Both the position numbers and the translations under genes were made by a program. Below, one piece after another: positions 1 through 8,735 of a stretch of 64,000 nucleotides of DNA. Under the pieces are notes generated by a model. It made no database searches. It worked only from the letters and a program-made list of their open reading frames with translations, and was not told where the DNA came from. Positions within the stretch are counted from its first letter, which is position 1. Every line of letters begins with the position of its first letter. This DNA comes from CAYMZZ01 sp964395095 (lineage in GTDB: Bacteria; Bacteroidota; Bacteroidia; Chitinophagales; Chitinophagaceae), in the NCBI GenBank assembly GCA_964395095.1, contig CAYMZZ010000001.1, positions 124,001 to 188,000 on the forward strand, in the 5' to 3' direction.

Positions 1-2784
1 GTTTACATAGACCGGCGGAATCAACTTTGGGTGGGGACTGTGGGCGGTGGGCTTAACCTGTATAACAGGGAGACAGGGAAGTTTCGGCGATTCATGAACA
101 ATCCGGCTGACCCAACCAGCCTTCGTTCAAATACGGTGACCGCGATAATGGAGGATAGCAGGGGGTTGATCTGGATAGGAACCCTAGATAACCATCTTCA
201 TACTCTCAACAGTTCCAGCTTTACGTTAACCTATTATGCGTATAATACATCTGACCCGGAAGCATTAAGTAGCCCACCCACCTACGCAGGTGGCCTCAAC
301 TACATTCCATTTATACTGGAAGATAATAACGGGCTGATTTGGATCGGCTCTTTGTATAGCGGTATAAAAAGATATAACCCTGTTACCGGTAAAGCTGTGC
401 ATCTTGGCGGTATGATAACTGGTAATAGGGCGTTTGTGCCGGGAAGCCAGGAAATAGTCGGCTTTAATGAGTCTGCTGCGTTAAGTTGCATACAATCGAG
501 CGATGGGTTAGTTTGGGTGGGCACTACTGCTGGCAATGTTTACAACTTTCCACCGGAAAATAAGCAACTGCCCTATTATCCGCTCAACACCATTGCTGTC
601 AATTCATTTTATAAGGACAAGAAGGGGGCTTTGTGGATCGCGCTTCAGGAAGGATTGGTATATAAACCTGAAAATGGAAAATCGATTACTTACCGTCACA
701 ATCCCAAACAACCGAACAGCATTTCGAACAATATCATCAATTCAATTCGCTCCGACAGCAAAGGAAATTTATGGCTGGGCACCGGCGGCGGTGGTGTATC
801 AATGCTTGACCCAACTACCGGAAAATTTACCAACCACCTGTTTTCTGCAAAAGAAAATACCGACTCCAATACAGTCACGCTCATGCATATCGACGGTGAT
901 TCCATCCTCTGGGCAGCTTCCACCACCGGATTGAGAAGTATTCACATGAGCTCCGGAGCAGTGAAGAGTTTTTTTAATAATCCCGATGACAAAAACAGCC
1001 TGGTATATAACGATGTGTATGTATTTGCAGGTAAGAACAACGACCTATGGGTGGGAACCTCGCGCGGGTTGGACAAACTAGAAAAATCAGAGAACAAATT
1101 CACGCACTATCTCCCGGCCCATAGCATATTTGCATTGAAATCAGACCACAAGGGGACTATCTGGGCTGGTACAGAAAAAGGTCTGTACGTGTATAATGCC
1201 AATGACGATAATTTTGAGCTCTATGCAGACCCTATCACAGGCATCAAATTGGGAGTAGTGCTTTCCATTGTGGAAGACAGGGAAAAAAATCTCTGGATTG
1301 CCTCCACTGAGACGATTTATAAAATCAACTCCGACCGGAATAGATTACAAATTTTGGGTCCGGAAGTTGGAGTGAGAAGAAACGGATTATTGCTGGCCGA
1401 CAATTATGTAGCTGATGATGGTACTATTTACATGGGCGACGACCATGGGTATTATGCCTTCAAACCCGGCGAAGTTGACATCAAGTCCAACCAGCCCATC
1501 TTTTATATTTCTGCATTCAGCATGGGCAATAAAGAAGTACAACCAGGAAAAAACAGCCCCATCGAAGTAGATATTTCGATAGCGAAAGAAATTCAACTTG
1601 CTCATAACCAAAACTCCTTTTCCTTTGAATTTACAGCGTTGAACTATAACAGTTCCGAAAATATAAGGTATAGATACCAACTTGAAAATTACGATAGTAG
1701 CTGGCAGGACCTGGGTCAGCAAAACAAGGCTTACTTTTTCAATCTTTCTCCAGGTGAATATATTTTGCGGGTACGGGCCGTCAGCAGCACTGGTGCGTGG
1801 TCTGAGAAATCCATTTCCGTTTTTATCAGTCAGCCCTGGTGGCAAACCTGGTGGGGCATTTTATTGCTGGTCACTGGCTTGTTGCTCATCATTTCAATAG
1901 CAACTTATTATCGCTCGCGGCAGTTGAGGCGACAAAACAAACTGTTAGAAGAAAAGGTAAATCACCGTACGGTGCAATTAAAGACATCTCTTGAAAACCT
2001 GAAAGCCACCCAGTCGCAACTGGTACAATCAGAAAAAATGGCCTCGCTCGGCGAGTTAACCGCAGGTATCGCTCATGAAATACAAAACCCTTTGAATTTC
2101 ATCAATAATTTTGCGGAAATCAACCGCGAGCTGCTGGCGGAAATGCGGGAGGAGTTGGAAAATAATAATATGGATGCCGCAAAAAGCATTGCATTGGATA
2201 TTGACGCGAATGAAAGCAAAATTTATCATCACGGCAAAAGGGCCGATGGAATAGTTAAGAGCATGCTGCAGCATAGCCGGAGCAGCAACCCAACCAAAGA
2301 ACCAGTCGACATCAACAAACTCGCCGATGAATATGTGCGGCTGGCCTACCATGGTCTTCGGGCAAAAGACAAATCATTTAACGCGACCATTGATACCCGG
2401 CTTGAAGATTCGTTGCCGCCGGTGCAGGCAGTAGCGCAAGACATTGGCCGTGTAATATTAAACCTGTTAACCAATGCCTTTTACGCAGTAAAAGAAAAGA
2501 AAAAGCAGGAACCCGCAGGTTATGAACCATTGGTAAGAATCACTACCCGAAGTGTAGAAGATACCATCGAAATTACCGTCACCGATAATGGCAACGGTAT
2601 TCCGGAAAAAGTAATTGAAAAAATATTTCAACCCTTCTTTACCACCAAACCAACCGGCCAGGGTACCGGATTGGGACTAAGTATGAGTTACGATATTGTA
2701 ACAAAGGCACACGGAGGCGAACTGAAAGTAACCAGTCGCGAAGGCGAAGGCACAGCATTTACCATTGTTTTGCCCATTAAGTGA
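1..2784 (+). CDS. Propeller-type sensor histidine kinase, 5' end missing
   Basis: The reading frame is open from base 1, so the N-terminus lies outside the window; 927 residues are visible. The first part consists of about ten repeats of the form LWVGT..GL, typical of the two-component regulator propeller (periplasmic sensor). A Y_Y_Y domain precedes one membrane helix near residues 618-637. A cytoplasmic kinase follows: H-box AGIAHEIQNPLNF near residue 690, N-box NLLTNAF near 820, DNGNGIPE near 861 and GTGLGLSM near 888. There is no receiver or AraC domain, so it is not a full hybrid one-protein system of the Bacteroides type. It should phosphorylate a separate regulator, which is not next to it on the right. 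The ligand cannot be told. Confidence 0.9.
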   Translation, partial: VYIDRRNQLWVGTVGGGLNLYNRETGKFRRFMNNPADPTSLRSNTVTAIMEDSRGLIWIGTLDNHLHTLNSSSFTLTYYAYNTSDPEALSSPPTYAGGLNYIPFILEDNNGLIWIGSLYSGIKRYNPVTGKAVHLGGMITGNRAFVPGSQEIVGFNESAALSCIQSSDGLVWVGTTAGNVYNFPPENKQLPYYPLNTIAVNSFYKDKKGALWIALQEGLVYKPENGKSITYRHNPKQPNSISNNIINSIRSDSKGNLWLGTGGGGVSMLDPTTGKFTNHLFSAKENTDSNTVTLMHIDGDSILWAASTTGLRSIHMSSGAVKSFFNNPDDKNSLVYNDVYVFAGKNNDLWVGTSRGLDKLEKSENKFTHYLPAHSIFALKSDHKGTIWAGTEKGLYVYNANDDNFELYADPITGIKLGVVLSIVEDREKNLWIASTETIYKINSDRNRLQILGPEVGVRRNGLLLADNYVADDGTIYMGDDHGYYAFKPGEVDIKSNQPIFYISAFSMGNKEVQPGKNSPIEVDISIAKEIQLAHNQNSFSFEFTALNYNSSENIRYRYQLENYDSSWQDLGQQNKAYFFNLSPGEYILRVRAVSSTGAWSEKSISVFISQPWWQTWWGILLLVTGLLLIISIATYYRSRQLRRQNKLLEEKVNHRTVQLKTSLENLKATQSQLVQSEKMASLGELTAGIAHEIQNPLNFINNFAEINRELLAEMREELENNNMDAAKSIALDIDANESKIYHHGKRADGIVKSMLQHSRSSNPTKEPVDINKLADEYVRLAYHGLRAKDKSFNATIDTRLEDSLPPVQAVAQDIGRVILNLLTNAFYAVKEKKKQEPAGYEPLVRITTRSVEDTIEITVTDNGNGIPEKVIEKIFQPFFTTKPTGQGTGLGLSMSYDIVTKAHGGELKVTSREGEGTAFTIVLPIK

Positions 2785-2811
2785 AAAAGGCCAAACCGGA
2801 TCGCCTTAAAT

Positions 2812-2842
2812 AAAAAGGCTGATCAATATTGATCAGCCTTTT
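2812..2842. terminator. Bidirectional terminator hairpin
   Basis: A perfect 24-nt palindrome at 2816-2839 (AGGCTGATCAAT and its complement) has a run of A on its left and a run of T on its right. It can therefore act on both strands. It lies between the end of the sensor kinase (+) and the 3' end of tmRNA (-), which converge here. Confidence 0.8.
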
Positions 2843-2846
2843 AGTG

Positions 2847-3217
2847 TGGAGCTGAGGGGAGTCGAACCCCTGTCCAAACATATTCTCCAAAAGCTTTCTA
2901 CATGCTTATTTCATGATTGCTTGTCGGCATGAGGCAGGACATGAACAAACCAACCTCACGCTTAGCTGAATGGGTCTTAGACCATCGTCACAGCCTTCGA
3001 CGGTCGCATCCTGTTTTATTTTTAAGTCGGCGGCGGGGCTTGGTAACAGAACAACCGGCCCGGCGGCCCAAATGACTACTTAATCACTGATTAGGCAGCC
3101 ATGGCATACTGAGTATTGCCATTTATAGTTTGAATATTCAGATTTACGAGCTAATTATCCAACGCTCGGCATGCTTACACTTTCAAAGATCTATGCTGTC
3201 AAAACCAATGCAGCCCC
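2847..3217 (-). ncRNA. ssrA: tmRNA (transfer-messenger RNA)
   Basis: This RNA rescues stalled ribosomes. On the minus strand the 5' end GGGGCTGCATTGG pairs over 7 bp with the 3' end CAGCTCC, followed by discriminator A. The T-arm GGTTCGACTCCCC is present just before the 3' end. CCA is not encoded. The tag reading frame lies at 3091-3120: GGC AAT ACT CAG TAT GCC ATG GCT GCC TAA, giving GNTQYAMAA. The YAMAA ending and leading Gly fit Bacteroidota tags, which usually look like G-x-x-x-YA(L/M)AA. The resume codon is inferred from tag length and the Gly start. The total length of 371 nt is normal for a one-piece tmRNA. Confidence 0.93.
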
Positions 3218-3221
3218 GGAA

Positions 3222-3316
3222 GAAATTTGTGAATTTGTGAATTTGATAATTTGGAGAAAGTAATCCATAATAATCAACAAATCCCCAAATTCTCAAATTC
3301 CCAAATTCCCAAATCC
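3222..3316. repeat. Inverted repeat with tandem 8-mer arms
   Basis: The left arm 3222-3256 repeats GAATTTGT-like 8-mers (AATTT recurs every 8 nt, four times). The right arm 3278-3316 repeats CCAAATTC-like 8-mers (AAAT recurs every 8 nt, five times). The arms are complementary and can form a long imperfect hairpin with a 21-nt loop. The element fills the gap between the stop of rseP and the 5' end of tmRNA, so the tmRNA promoter must lie inside or beyond it. It resembles the 7-mer elements elsewhere in the window but has period 8. Confidence 0.8.
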
Positions 3317-3324
3317 TCTCTCTC

Positions 3325-4707
3325 TCACTTTCCCCATCCAAACCAATCATTTCCGTTCGCGTACAACATCAAGGCCAGCAACAATACCATTCCCACCATT
3401 TGCGCGTATTCCAGGAACTTTTCGTTGGGCTTCCTTCCGCTCACCATTTCATATAAGGTGAACATTACATGCCCTCCATCCAGCGCCGGTATCGGCAACA
3501 GGTTCATGAAGGCCAGGATGATGGACAGGAATGCCGTAAAGGTCCAGAAAGATTCCCAATGCCATACTTTAGCAAAATTGCTGCCAATGGCTTTAAATCC
3601 ACCCAGGCCCTTATAGCCTCCGGTATTCGGATTCAGGATTTTGCCAAACTGTTCGATATAATAGGTCAATTCCTCGCCCGTTTTGCGCACCCCTGCCGGG
3701 AATGCGGCGAAGAATCCATACTTGGTCACATTCAATTTCAGCCAACCCAGGCTATCCATTTGCGGATAATCGCGATAACCATAGGGAACAAATCCCAGCA
3801 GGCCGTTGGAATCCACCTGCATCCGGAGGCTAAGTGCCTCGCCACCGCGCAGCACATTCACATTCACCGAATCGCCCTTGCTTTTTTGCAGCACGGCACG
3901 AAGCTGATCAAAGAACTCGGTTTGCGTGGAGTCAACCGCCACTATTTTATCATTGGGTCGCAGTCCACCCCTCCAGGCCGAACCGGTATCGGGAATAAAT
4001 TGCGCCATCACGGGAATACGTGGTTCCACCAGGCTGATGCGTCCCTGCTTCCTGCTTTCAATCAGGTCGCCAATCAATTGTTCCGGCACGGGAATATCAA
4101 TGATCTTCCCGTCTCTTTCCACCGTCCATTTTTCGTCGGATACAATCATGCGGCGCAGGATCTTTTCAAAATCATTAACAGGCTCCCCATCGATGGAAAT
4201 AATTTTATCGCCACTTCGCAAACCAATCTTATATAATACACTTGATTCTTCTACCGCGATACCGTATTTCAAAGACTCGGAAGGCACTTTCTTTTCACCC
4301 CAGATCATCAATACAAAAGCATAGATCACAAATGCCACCAGCACGTTGACGATGATGCCTCCCAGCATGATGATCAGTCGCTGCCAGGCCGGCTTGCTGC
4401 GAAATTCATAGGCTTTGGCGGGTTGCTTCATCGCTTCCTTGTCCATGCTTTCATCAATCATGCCCGATATCTTCACGTAACCACCCAGGGGCAGCCAGCC
4501 GATACCATAAACCGTGTCGCCCACTTTCTTTTTCACCAGGGCAAACCAGGGGTCGAAAAACAAAAAGAATTTTTCGACACGGCAGCCAAACCAGCGGGCG
4601 GTGATATAGTGACCAAACTCGTGCAGAATAATCAAAATGGACAGCGCCAGCAACAATTGTCCTGCCTGCACCCCTACTCCACCCCAATCAATTTTCAATA
4701 AAAACAT
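3325..4707 (-). CDS. rseP: RseP family site-2 intramembrane metalloprotease
   Basis: 460 residues. A zinc-protease motif HEFGH sits at residues 29-33 in the first membrane helix, and LDGGH near residue 408 supplies the third ligand in a late helix. Between them lie two PDZ-like regions (about 128-200 and 215-300). RseP-type proteases cut membrane-bound anti-sigma factors and leftover signal peptides in the inner membrane. The ATG at 4705-4707 gives an N-terminus that leads directly into the first helix. It is followed on the same strand by tmRNA and preceded by dxr 81 bp away; dxr-rseP adjacency is common in bacteria and probably reflects an operon. The length is typical of the Bacteroidota form. 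Confidence 0.93.
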   Translation of the reverse strand: MFLLKIDWGGVGVQAGQLLLALSILIILHEFGHYITARWFGCRVEKFFLFFDPWFALVKKKVGDTVYGIGWLPLGGYVKISGMIDESMDKEAMKQPAKAYEFRSKPAWQRLIIMLGGIIVNVLVAFVIYAFVLMIWGEKKVPSESLKYGIAVEESSVLYKIGLRSGDKIISIDGEPVNDFEKILRRMIVSDEKWTVERDGKIIDIPVPEQLIGDLIESRKQGRISLVEPRIPVMAQFIPDTGSAWRGGLRPNDKIVAVDSTQTEFFDQLRAVLQKSKGDSVNVNVLRGGEALSLRMQVDSNGLLGFVPYGYRDYPQMDSLGWLKLNVTKYGFFAAFPAGVRKTGEELTYYIEQFGKILNPNTGGYKGLGGFKAIGSNFAKVWHWESFWTFTAFLSIILAFMNLLPIPALDGGHVMFTLYEMVSGRKPNEKFLEYAQMVGMVLLLALMLYANGNDWFGWGK

Positions 4708-4788
4708 GCGTAAAAATTATCAGACCGCAAATATCCATAAAACCGGGCAGGTTTCAGGCATTTTCTTCTATGTTTAACGAATTCATTA

Positions 4789-6003
4789 CTACTGCAATTT
4801 GATCAGGTCGGCGGCATGTGTGCGGGCAGCGCCGTCGCTTTCAAAATACTCTTCCAGCGTGGGATGCTGGATAAAGGGGATCTTTTGCATGGTTTTCTCG
4901 ATCACATCGGTCATATCGAGGAAGTTGACCCGGTTGCGCAGAAAGGCGTAAACCGCAATTTCGTTGGCGGCATTCATCACCGCAGGCAGGTTGCCTCCCT
5001 TGTCGAGCGCCTCCATGGCAAGGGAAAGGTTGCGGAAGGTGCGCAAATCGGGCTCTTCAAACGTGAGCGTATTGTATTTTCTAAAGTCGAGCCGCGGAAA
5101 ATTATTCTGTATGCGTTGGGGAAAGGCCAGGCCATACTGGATCGGCAATTTCATATCCGGTAAACCCATCTGTGCCTTCATGCTTCCATCTTCAAACTGC
5201 ACCATGCTATGTATGATGCTTTGCGGATGCACTACCACCTGTATCTGCGAGGGCTCCAGGTTGAACAACCAGCGGGCTTCAATCATTTCGAGGCCTTTGT
5301 TCATCAGGGTGGCAGAATCGATGGATATCTTGGCGCCCATCGACCAGTTGGGATGTTGCAGGGCATGCTCACGCTTCACATTCACCAGGTAATTGGGTTT
5401 GCGTCCCAGGAAAGGCCCGCCGGATGCCGTGAGAACAATTTTTTCAATCCGGTTACGTGTCTCGCCCACCAGGCATTGAAATATGGCGCTGTGCTCAGAG
5501 TCAACCGGAATAATCGGTACCCGCATTTCCACGGCGGTCTGCATCACAATGTCGCCGGCCACTACCAGGGTTTCCTTATTCGCCAGCGCTACGGGTTTAC
5601 CGGAGCGAATGGCCTGGAGGGTGGGTTTCAGCCCCGCATACCCTACGATGGCGGCCAGCATCAGGTCATAGCAATCCATGCCCGCGGCTTCTTCGAGGGC
5701 TTTTTCACCCGCAAATACTTTGATGTCGGTGGCGGCAAGGGCTTCCTTTACCTTAGTATATTTTTTTTCATCGCCAATCACTACCAGGTTGGGCTGAAAC
5801 TGGAGGGCCTGCTTAATCAGGAGTTCATCATTATGTTGCGCGGTGAGTATTTCGGCGCTGAAAAGTTCAGGGTTAGCCGCAATCACTTCAAGCGCCTGTG
5901 TGCCGATGGATCCGGTGGAGCCGAAAAGGGCGATACGCCTGCGGCCGGATTCGGTTTCTGCCCCGGCGGCAGCTTTCCTGGTTTGAGTATGTTTGGCGCT
6001 CAT
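4789..6003 (-). CDS. dxr: 1-deoxy-D-xylulose 5-phosphate reductoisomerase
   Basis: This enzyme makes 2-C-methyl-D-erythritol 4-phosphate with NADPH, the committed step of the MEP isoprenoid pathway. The NADPH-binding GSTGSIG is at residues 28-34. The active-site segments PVDSEHSAIFQ, LTASGGPF and WSMGAKISIDSATLMNKG are intact. The ATG at 6001-6003 is preferred (404 residues): an in-frame ATG at 6099 would overlap the upstream gene by 47 nt and add residues with no family resemblance. Even so, about 20 residues before the Rossmann fold (MSAKHTQTRK and on) look like a non-conserved extension. It lies 49 bp after the GH3-family gene, same strand. Confidence 0.94.
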   Translation of the reverse strand: MSAKHTQTRKAAAGAETESGRRRIALFGSTGSIGTQALEVIAANPELFSAEILTAQHNDELLIKQALQFQPNLVVIGDEKKYTKVKEALAATDIKVFAGEKALEEAAGMDCYDLMLAAIVGYAGLKPTLQAIRSGKPVALANKETLVVAGDIVMQTAVEMRVPIIPVDSEHSAIFQCLVGETRNRIEKIVLTASGGPFLGRKPNYLVNVKREHALQHPNWSMGAKISIDSATLMNKGLEMIEARWLFNLEPSQIQVVVHPQSIIHSMVQFEDGSMKAQMGLPDMKLPIQYGLAFPQRIQNNFPRLDFRKYNTLTFEEPDLRTFRNLSLAMEALDKGGNLPAVMNAANEIAVYAFLRNRVNFLDMTDVIEKTMQKIPFIQHPTLEEYFESDGAARTHAADLIKLQ

Positions 6004-6052
6004 GAAATTTTTTGGAATTCGTTCAAAAGGTAAGACTTTATCGTCGATCGTT

Positions 6053-7549
6053 TCAGGACTCAACCCAACGCTCCAGGGCATCGGCAATCTTGCGATCATT
6101 ACTCAGGCGTGGCACTTTGTTTTGTCCGCCCAGCCTGCCTATCGATTTCATATAGTCTATAAATCCGTTCTTGCGCACGGGTGTCAGCTTTAGCGGGCGC
6201 AGGATATTACCGGTAATGAGATCGTCGTAGTACACATTTTTACTGCGCAGGTTCTCTTCCAGTTTTTTGGCAAATGCCTGCAAGTCGCCGGGCTTATTCT
6301 CAAACTCCACAAACCATTCATGGTAACTCTTGCCCTCGCCTTCGCTTACATAGGGCGCTACAGTGAATTCGGTTACGCGCACATTCTCCGTTTCGGCGGC
6401 CTTGAGCATGCTGTATTCCACTTCCTCCCCAATCACGTGTTCGCCAAAGGCTGATATAAAATGCTTGGTTCGGCCGGTAACCACAATCCGATAGGGATTC
6501 AACGAAACAAATTTAATCGTATCGCCCAGGTTATAGCCCCATAGTCCCGCGTTGCTGTTGATGATAAGGGCATAATTCTCGCCCAACTTCACCTCATGCA
6601 GCGAAAGACGGGTAGGATTTTCGTTATGGATTTCCGAGGCCGGCACAAATTCAAAAAAGATGCCGCTATTGGTATTCAACAAAAGCCCTTCCGCTTTCTG
6701 TGAATCCTGGAAAGCGAAAAATCCTTCGCTGGCGGGGAAGAGTTCAATCGTATCGATGGGGCGGCCGATGCTTTCCAGCAGTTTGGCCCGATAAGGTTCA
6801 AAGTTCACACCACCCTGTACCATCACGCTGAAATTTGGAAATATTTCCCCCACTTTCTTTCCTTTGCGTCGGATCAGCTCATCGAAATACATCTGCATCC
6901 AGGGCGGAATACCCGAGATCAGGGTCATATCTTTTTCAATGGTCTCGTCCACGATTTTTGCCAGCTTGGTTTCCCAATCTTCGATGCAATTGGTTTCGTA
7001 AGAAGGCAATTGATTGGTGCGCAGGTAGCGCGGCACATGGTGGTTCACAATCCCACTCAGGCGACCGGTGGGTATGCCTCCTACCCTTTCCAGCTCCGGT
7101 GAACCGGAGAGAAAGATCATTTTGCCATTGGCGAAGCGGCTATTGCCGGATTCGGCCATATAGCAGAGCAGCGCATTGCGTGCGGTGTCTATATGATTAC
7201 CAATACTGTCTTTGGTAATGGGAATATATTTGGTGCCGCTGGTGGTGCCGGAGGTTTTGGCGAAATAAATGGGCTTTCCTTTCCAGAGTACATTGTGGCG
7301 ACCTTCCTTGATTTGTTCAATATAGGGACGGTACTGTTCGTAGTCGAGAATGGGAATCGCCTGCCTGAATTCCTCGTATTTACCCAGTTTATCCAGTCCC
7401 CGCTCCTTGCCATAATCCGTTTTGCGGCCTTCGCGGATCAGCATTTTGAGGATGGCATCCTGGTCGGCCAGGGCGCTGCCTATGCCTTTTCGAATACCTT
7501 TATAGATATAAGAGGCAAATGGCTTTGCCAGTATTGATTTGATTTTCAA
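6053..7549 (-). CDS. GH3 family adenylate-forming protein
   Basis: 498 residues, spanning the whole GH3 auxin-responsive promoter family fold. The nucleotide-binding segment KTSGTTSGTKYIPIT near residues 94-108 is the signature of this acyl-adenylating family. Plant members join amino acids to hormones; the substrate of the bacterial forms, common in Bacteroidota, is not known to me. No ATG occurs near the N-terminus. The start is TTG at 7547-7549, giving MKIKSILAKPFASYIYKG, which matches the way family members usually begin. It is divergent from rplU across a 210-bp gap and probably leads the operon with dxr and rseP. Confidence 0.87.
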   Translation of the reverse strand: MKIKSILAKPFASYIYKGIRKGIGSALADQDAILKMLIREGRKTDYGKERGLDKLGKYEEFRQAIPILDYEQYRPYIEQIKEGRHNVLWKGKPIYFAKTSGTTSGTKYIPITKDSIGNHIDTARNALLCYMAESGNSRFANGKMIFLSGSPELERVGGIPTGRLSGIVNHHVPRYLRTNQLPSYETNCIEDWETKLAKIVDETIEKDMTLISGIPPWMQMYFDELIRRKGKKVGEIFPNFSVMVQGGVNFEPYRAKLLESIGRPIDTIELFPASEGFFAFQDSQKAEGLLLNTNSGIFFEFVPASEIHNENPTRLSLHEVKLGENYALIINSNAGLWGYNLGDTIKFVSLNPYRIVVTGRTKHFISAFGEHVIGEEVEYSMLKAAETENVRVTEFTVAPYVSEGEGKSYHEWFVEFENKPGDLQAFAKKLEENLRSKNVYYDDLITGNILRPLKLTPVRKNGFIDYMKSIGRLGGQNKVPRLSNDRKIADALERWVES

Positions 7550-7710
7550 CGACTAATAGTTTTAATACCCCCCAAGAATATGGACCTATCTTTGTTTTTC
7601 CCCTGCGGGGAAACCAGGGATTCGCTGCTTATCGAATACCGAGGCAAACAAAGATAAGGAACCCCCTAAAAAGGAGCCGAATTTAAGCGTTATAAAACTT
7701 TGAGTACCTG

Positions 7711-7741
7711 TTTGCCACTTCAATATTTCCCCTTACCTTTG
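7711..7741 (+). promoter_or_regulatory. Bacteroidota-type promoter for rplU
   Basis: TTTG at 7711-7714 and TACCTTTG at 7734-7741 are 19 nt apart. This matches the Bacteroidota -33/-7 consensus (TTTG, 19-21 nt, TAnnTTTG). The -7 element ends 18 nt before the rplU ATG, giving a short leader. A second TATCTTTG at 7587-7594 has no clear -33 partner. Confidence 0.75.
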
Positions 7742-7759
7742 CATCCCTAATTTTAGATT

Positions 7760-8059
7760 ATGATAGCTGTAATAAAAGTTGCCGGTCAGCAATACAAAGT
7801 GGAAAAAGACCAGACTCTTTATGTTCCTCATCTTGCTGGCAATGCCGGTGATAAGGTTGACCTGGAAGTGCTGCTGGTTGACGCCGATGGAAAGCTGAGC
7901 ACGGGCGCCAATGCCGGTGCAAAAGTAAGTGCCGAGATCCTCGAGCACGTAAAAGGTGAAACCGTAATCGCCTACAAGCAGAAAAGAAGGAAAGGATTTC
8001 ACAAGAAGAAAGGACATCGTACGGCGTATACGAAGATTAAGGTTACAGCAATAGCTTAA
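7760..8059 (+). CDS. rplU: 50S ribosomal protein L21
   Basis: 99 residues, close to the usual 100-105. The N-terminus MIAVIKVAGQQYKVEKDQ and the C-terminal basic stretch KQKRRKGFHKKKGHR are characteristic of L21, which binds 23S rRNA in the large subunit. It is the first gene after a good promoter and is followed by rpmA, the usual bacterial order. Here the two genes are separated by 154 bp of repeat instead of a short linker. Confidence 0.97.
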   Translation: MIAVIKVAGQQYKVEKDQTLYVPHLAGNAGDKVDLEVLLVDADGKLSTGANAGAKVSAEILEHVKGETVIAYKQKRRKGFHKKKGHRTAYTKIKVTAIA

Positions 8060-8062
8060 TTC

Positions 8063-8206
8063 AAGTTATAAGTTGTAAGTTATAAGTTGTAAGTGGTGCT
8101 TGCAGAGAAACGACGACAGGTTGCTGAAAATGTGTTTGCGGGTAACTACTTACACAAAAAACTTAAGACCCAAAACTTAAAACCTAAAACTCAAAACGTA
8201 AAACTA
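8063..8206. repeat. 7-mer inverted-repeat element between rplU and rpmA
   Basis: The left arm 8063-8097 reads AAGTTAT, AAGTTGT, AAGTTAT, AAGTTGT, AAGTGGT. The right arm 8161-8206 reads as AAAACTT, AAAACCT, AAAACTC, AAAACGT, AAAACTA after a short lead-in. The arms are roughly complementary with a 63-nt middle. The left arm starts 3 nt after the rplU stop and the right arm ends 7 nt before the rpmA ATG, so the element occupies nearly all of the gap. No promoter motif is evident in it, so rpmA is probably read through from rplU. Confidence 0.85.
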
Positions 8207-8213
8207 TATTCTC

Positions 8214-8474
8214 ATGGCACATAAGAAAGGTGAAGGTAGTGTAAAGAACGGCCGCGATTCGCAAAGCAAGCGTCTCGGCGTTAAGATCTTTGGCGGGCAG
8301 CCTGCCATTGCCGGCAACATTATCGTTCGCCAGCGCGGTACGGTTTATCATCCCGGTAAAAACGTTGGTGTAGGTAAAGACTACACCCTTTTTGCACTGA
8401 GCGATGGTGTGGTAGAATTCCGGAAAGGAAGGAATAATCGCACGTTTGTTTCTGTTAATGCGGCAGAAGCCTGA
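8214..8474 (+). CDS. rpmA: 50S ribosomal protein L27
   Basis: 86 residues. The start MAHKKGEGSVKNGRDSQSKR is the hallmark of L27, whose N-terminal tail reaches toward the peptidyl-transferase centre. Internal VKIFGGQPAIAGNIIVRQRG and VGVGKDYTLFAL are conserved. There is no N-terminal extension of the kind removed by Prp in Firmicutes. It is the second gene of the rplU-rpmA unit. Confidence 0.97.
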   Translation: MAHKKGEGSVKNGRDSQSKRLGVKIFGGQPAIAGNIIVRQRGTVYHPGKNVGVGKDYTLFALSDGVVEFRKGRNNRTFVSVNAAEA

Positions 8475-8504
8475 CCGGCGATCTGCCATTTTGTGGAAAA
8501 AAAA

Positions 8505-8535
8505 TTTGGGTAGTATAAAATAATTATTATTTTTA
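8505..8535 (+). promoter_or_regulatory. Possible Bacteroidota promoter for the H1-like gene
   Basis: TTTG at 8505-8508 and TATTTTTA at 8528-8535 are 19 nt apart, one mismatch from TAnnTTTG. The site lies 40 bp before the ATG of the small Lys/Ala-rich gene. An A+T-rich background makes chance matches fairly likely. Confidence 0.45.
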
Positions 8536-8575
8536 CTATCGATAACCCATTTTACTAAACATTAAATTCTACAAA

Positions 8576-8710
8576 ATGGCAACTAAAAAGAAAGCCGCTA
8601 AAAAAGCTGCTCCCAAGAAAAAAGCAGCTCCCAAGAAAAAAGCAGCCGCTAAGAAAAAAGCAGCTCCTAAGAAAAAAGCAGCTAAGAAGAAAGCAGCAAA
8701 AAAGAAATAA
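8576..8710 (+). CDS. Histone H1-like Lys/Ala-rich protein, 44 aa
   Basis: The product begins MATKKKAAKKAAPKKKAAPK and contains only Lys, Ala and Pro after the first three residues. Units of (A)PKKKAA repeat about five times, like the C-terminal tail of histone H1 and of chlamydial Hc1/Hc2. Such proteins are extremely basic and bind DNA without sequence specificity, so a role in chromosome packing is inferred. It has its own likely promoter and a clear terminator directly after it, which supports a real gene despite its size. The tract is nearly a tandem DNA repeat, so length variation between strains is expected. Confidence 0.8.
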   Translation: MATKKKAAKKAAPKKKAAPKKKAAAKKKAAPKKKAAKKKAAKKK

Positions 8711-8735
8711 GTTTTTATTTCTGAAAAGCATAGAG

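Noticed and set aside
5209..6033. Antisense frame of about 270 codons within dxr
   Set aside because: dxr has all its family motifs; the opposite frame has none.
6004..6099. N-terminal extension of dxr to the ATG at 6099
   Set aside because: It overlaps the GH3-family gene by 47 nt and encodes residues unrelated to the family; the ATG at 6003 fits better.
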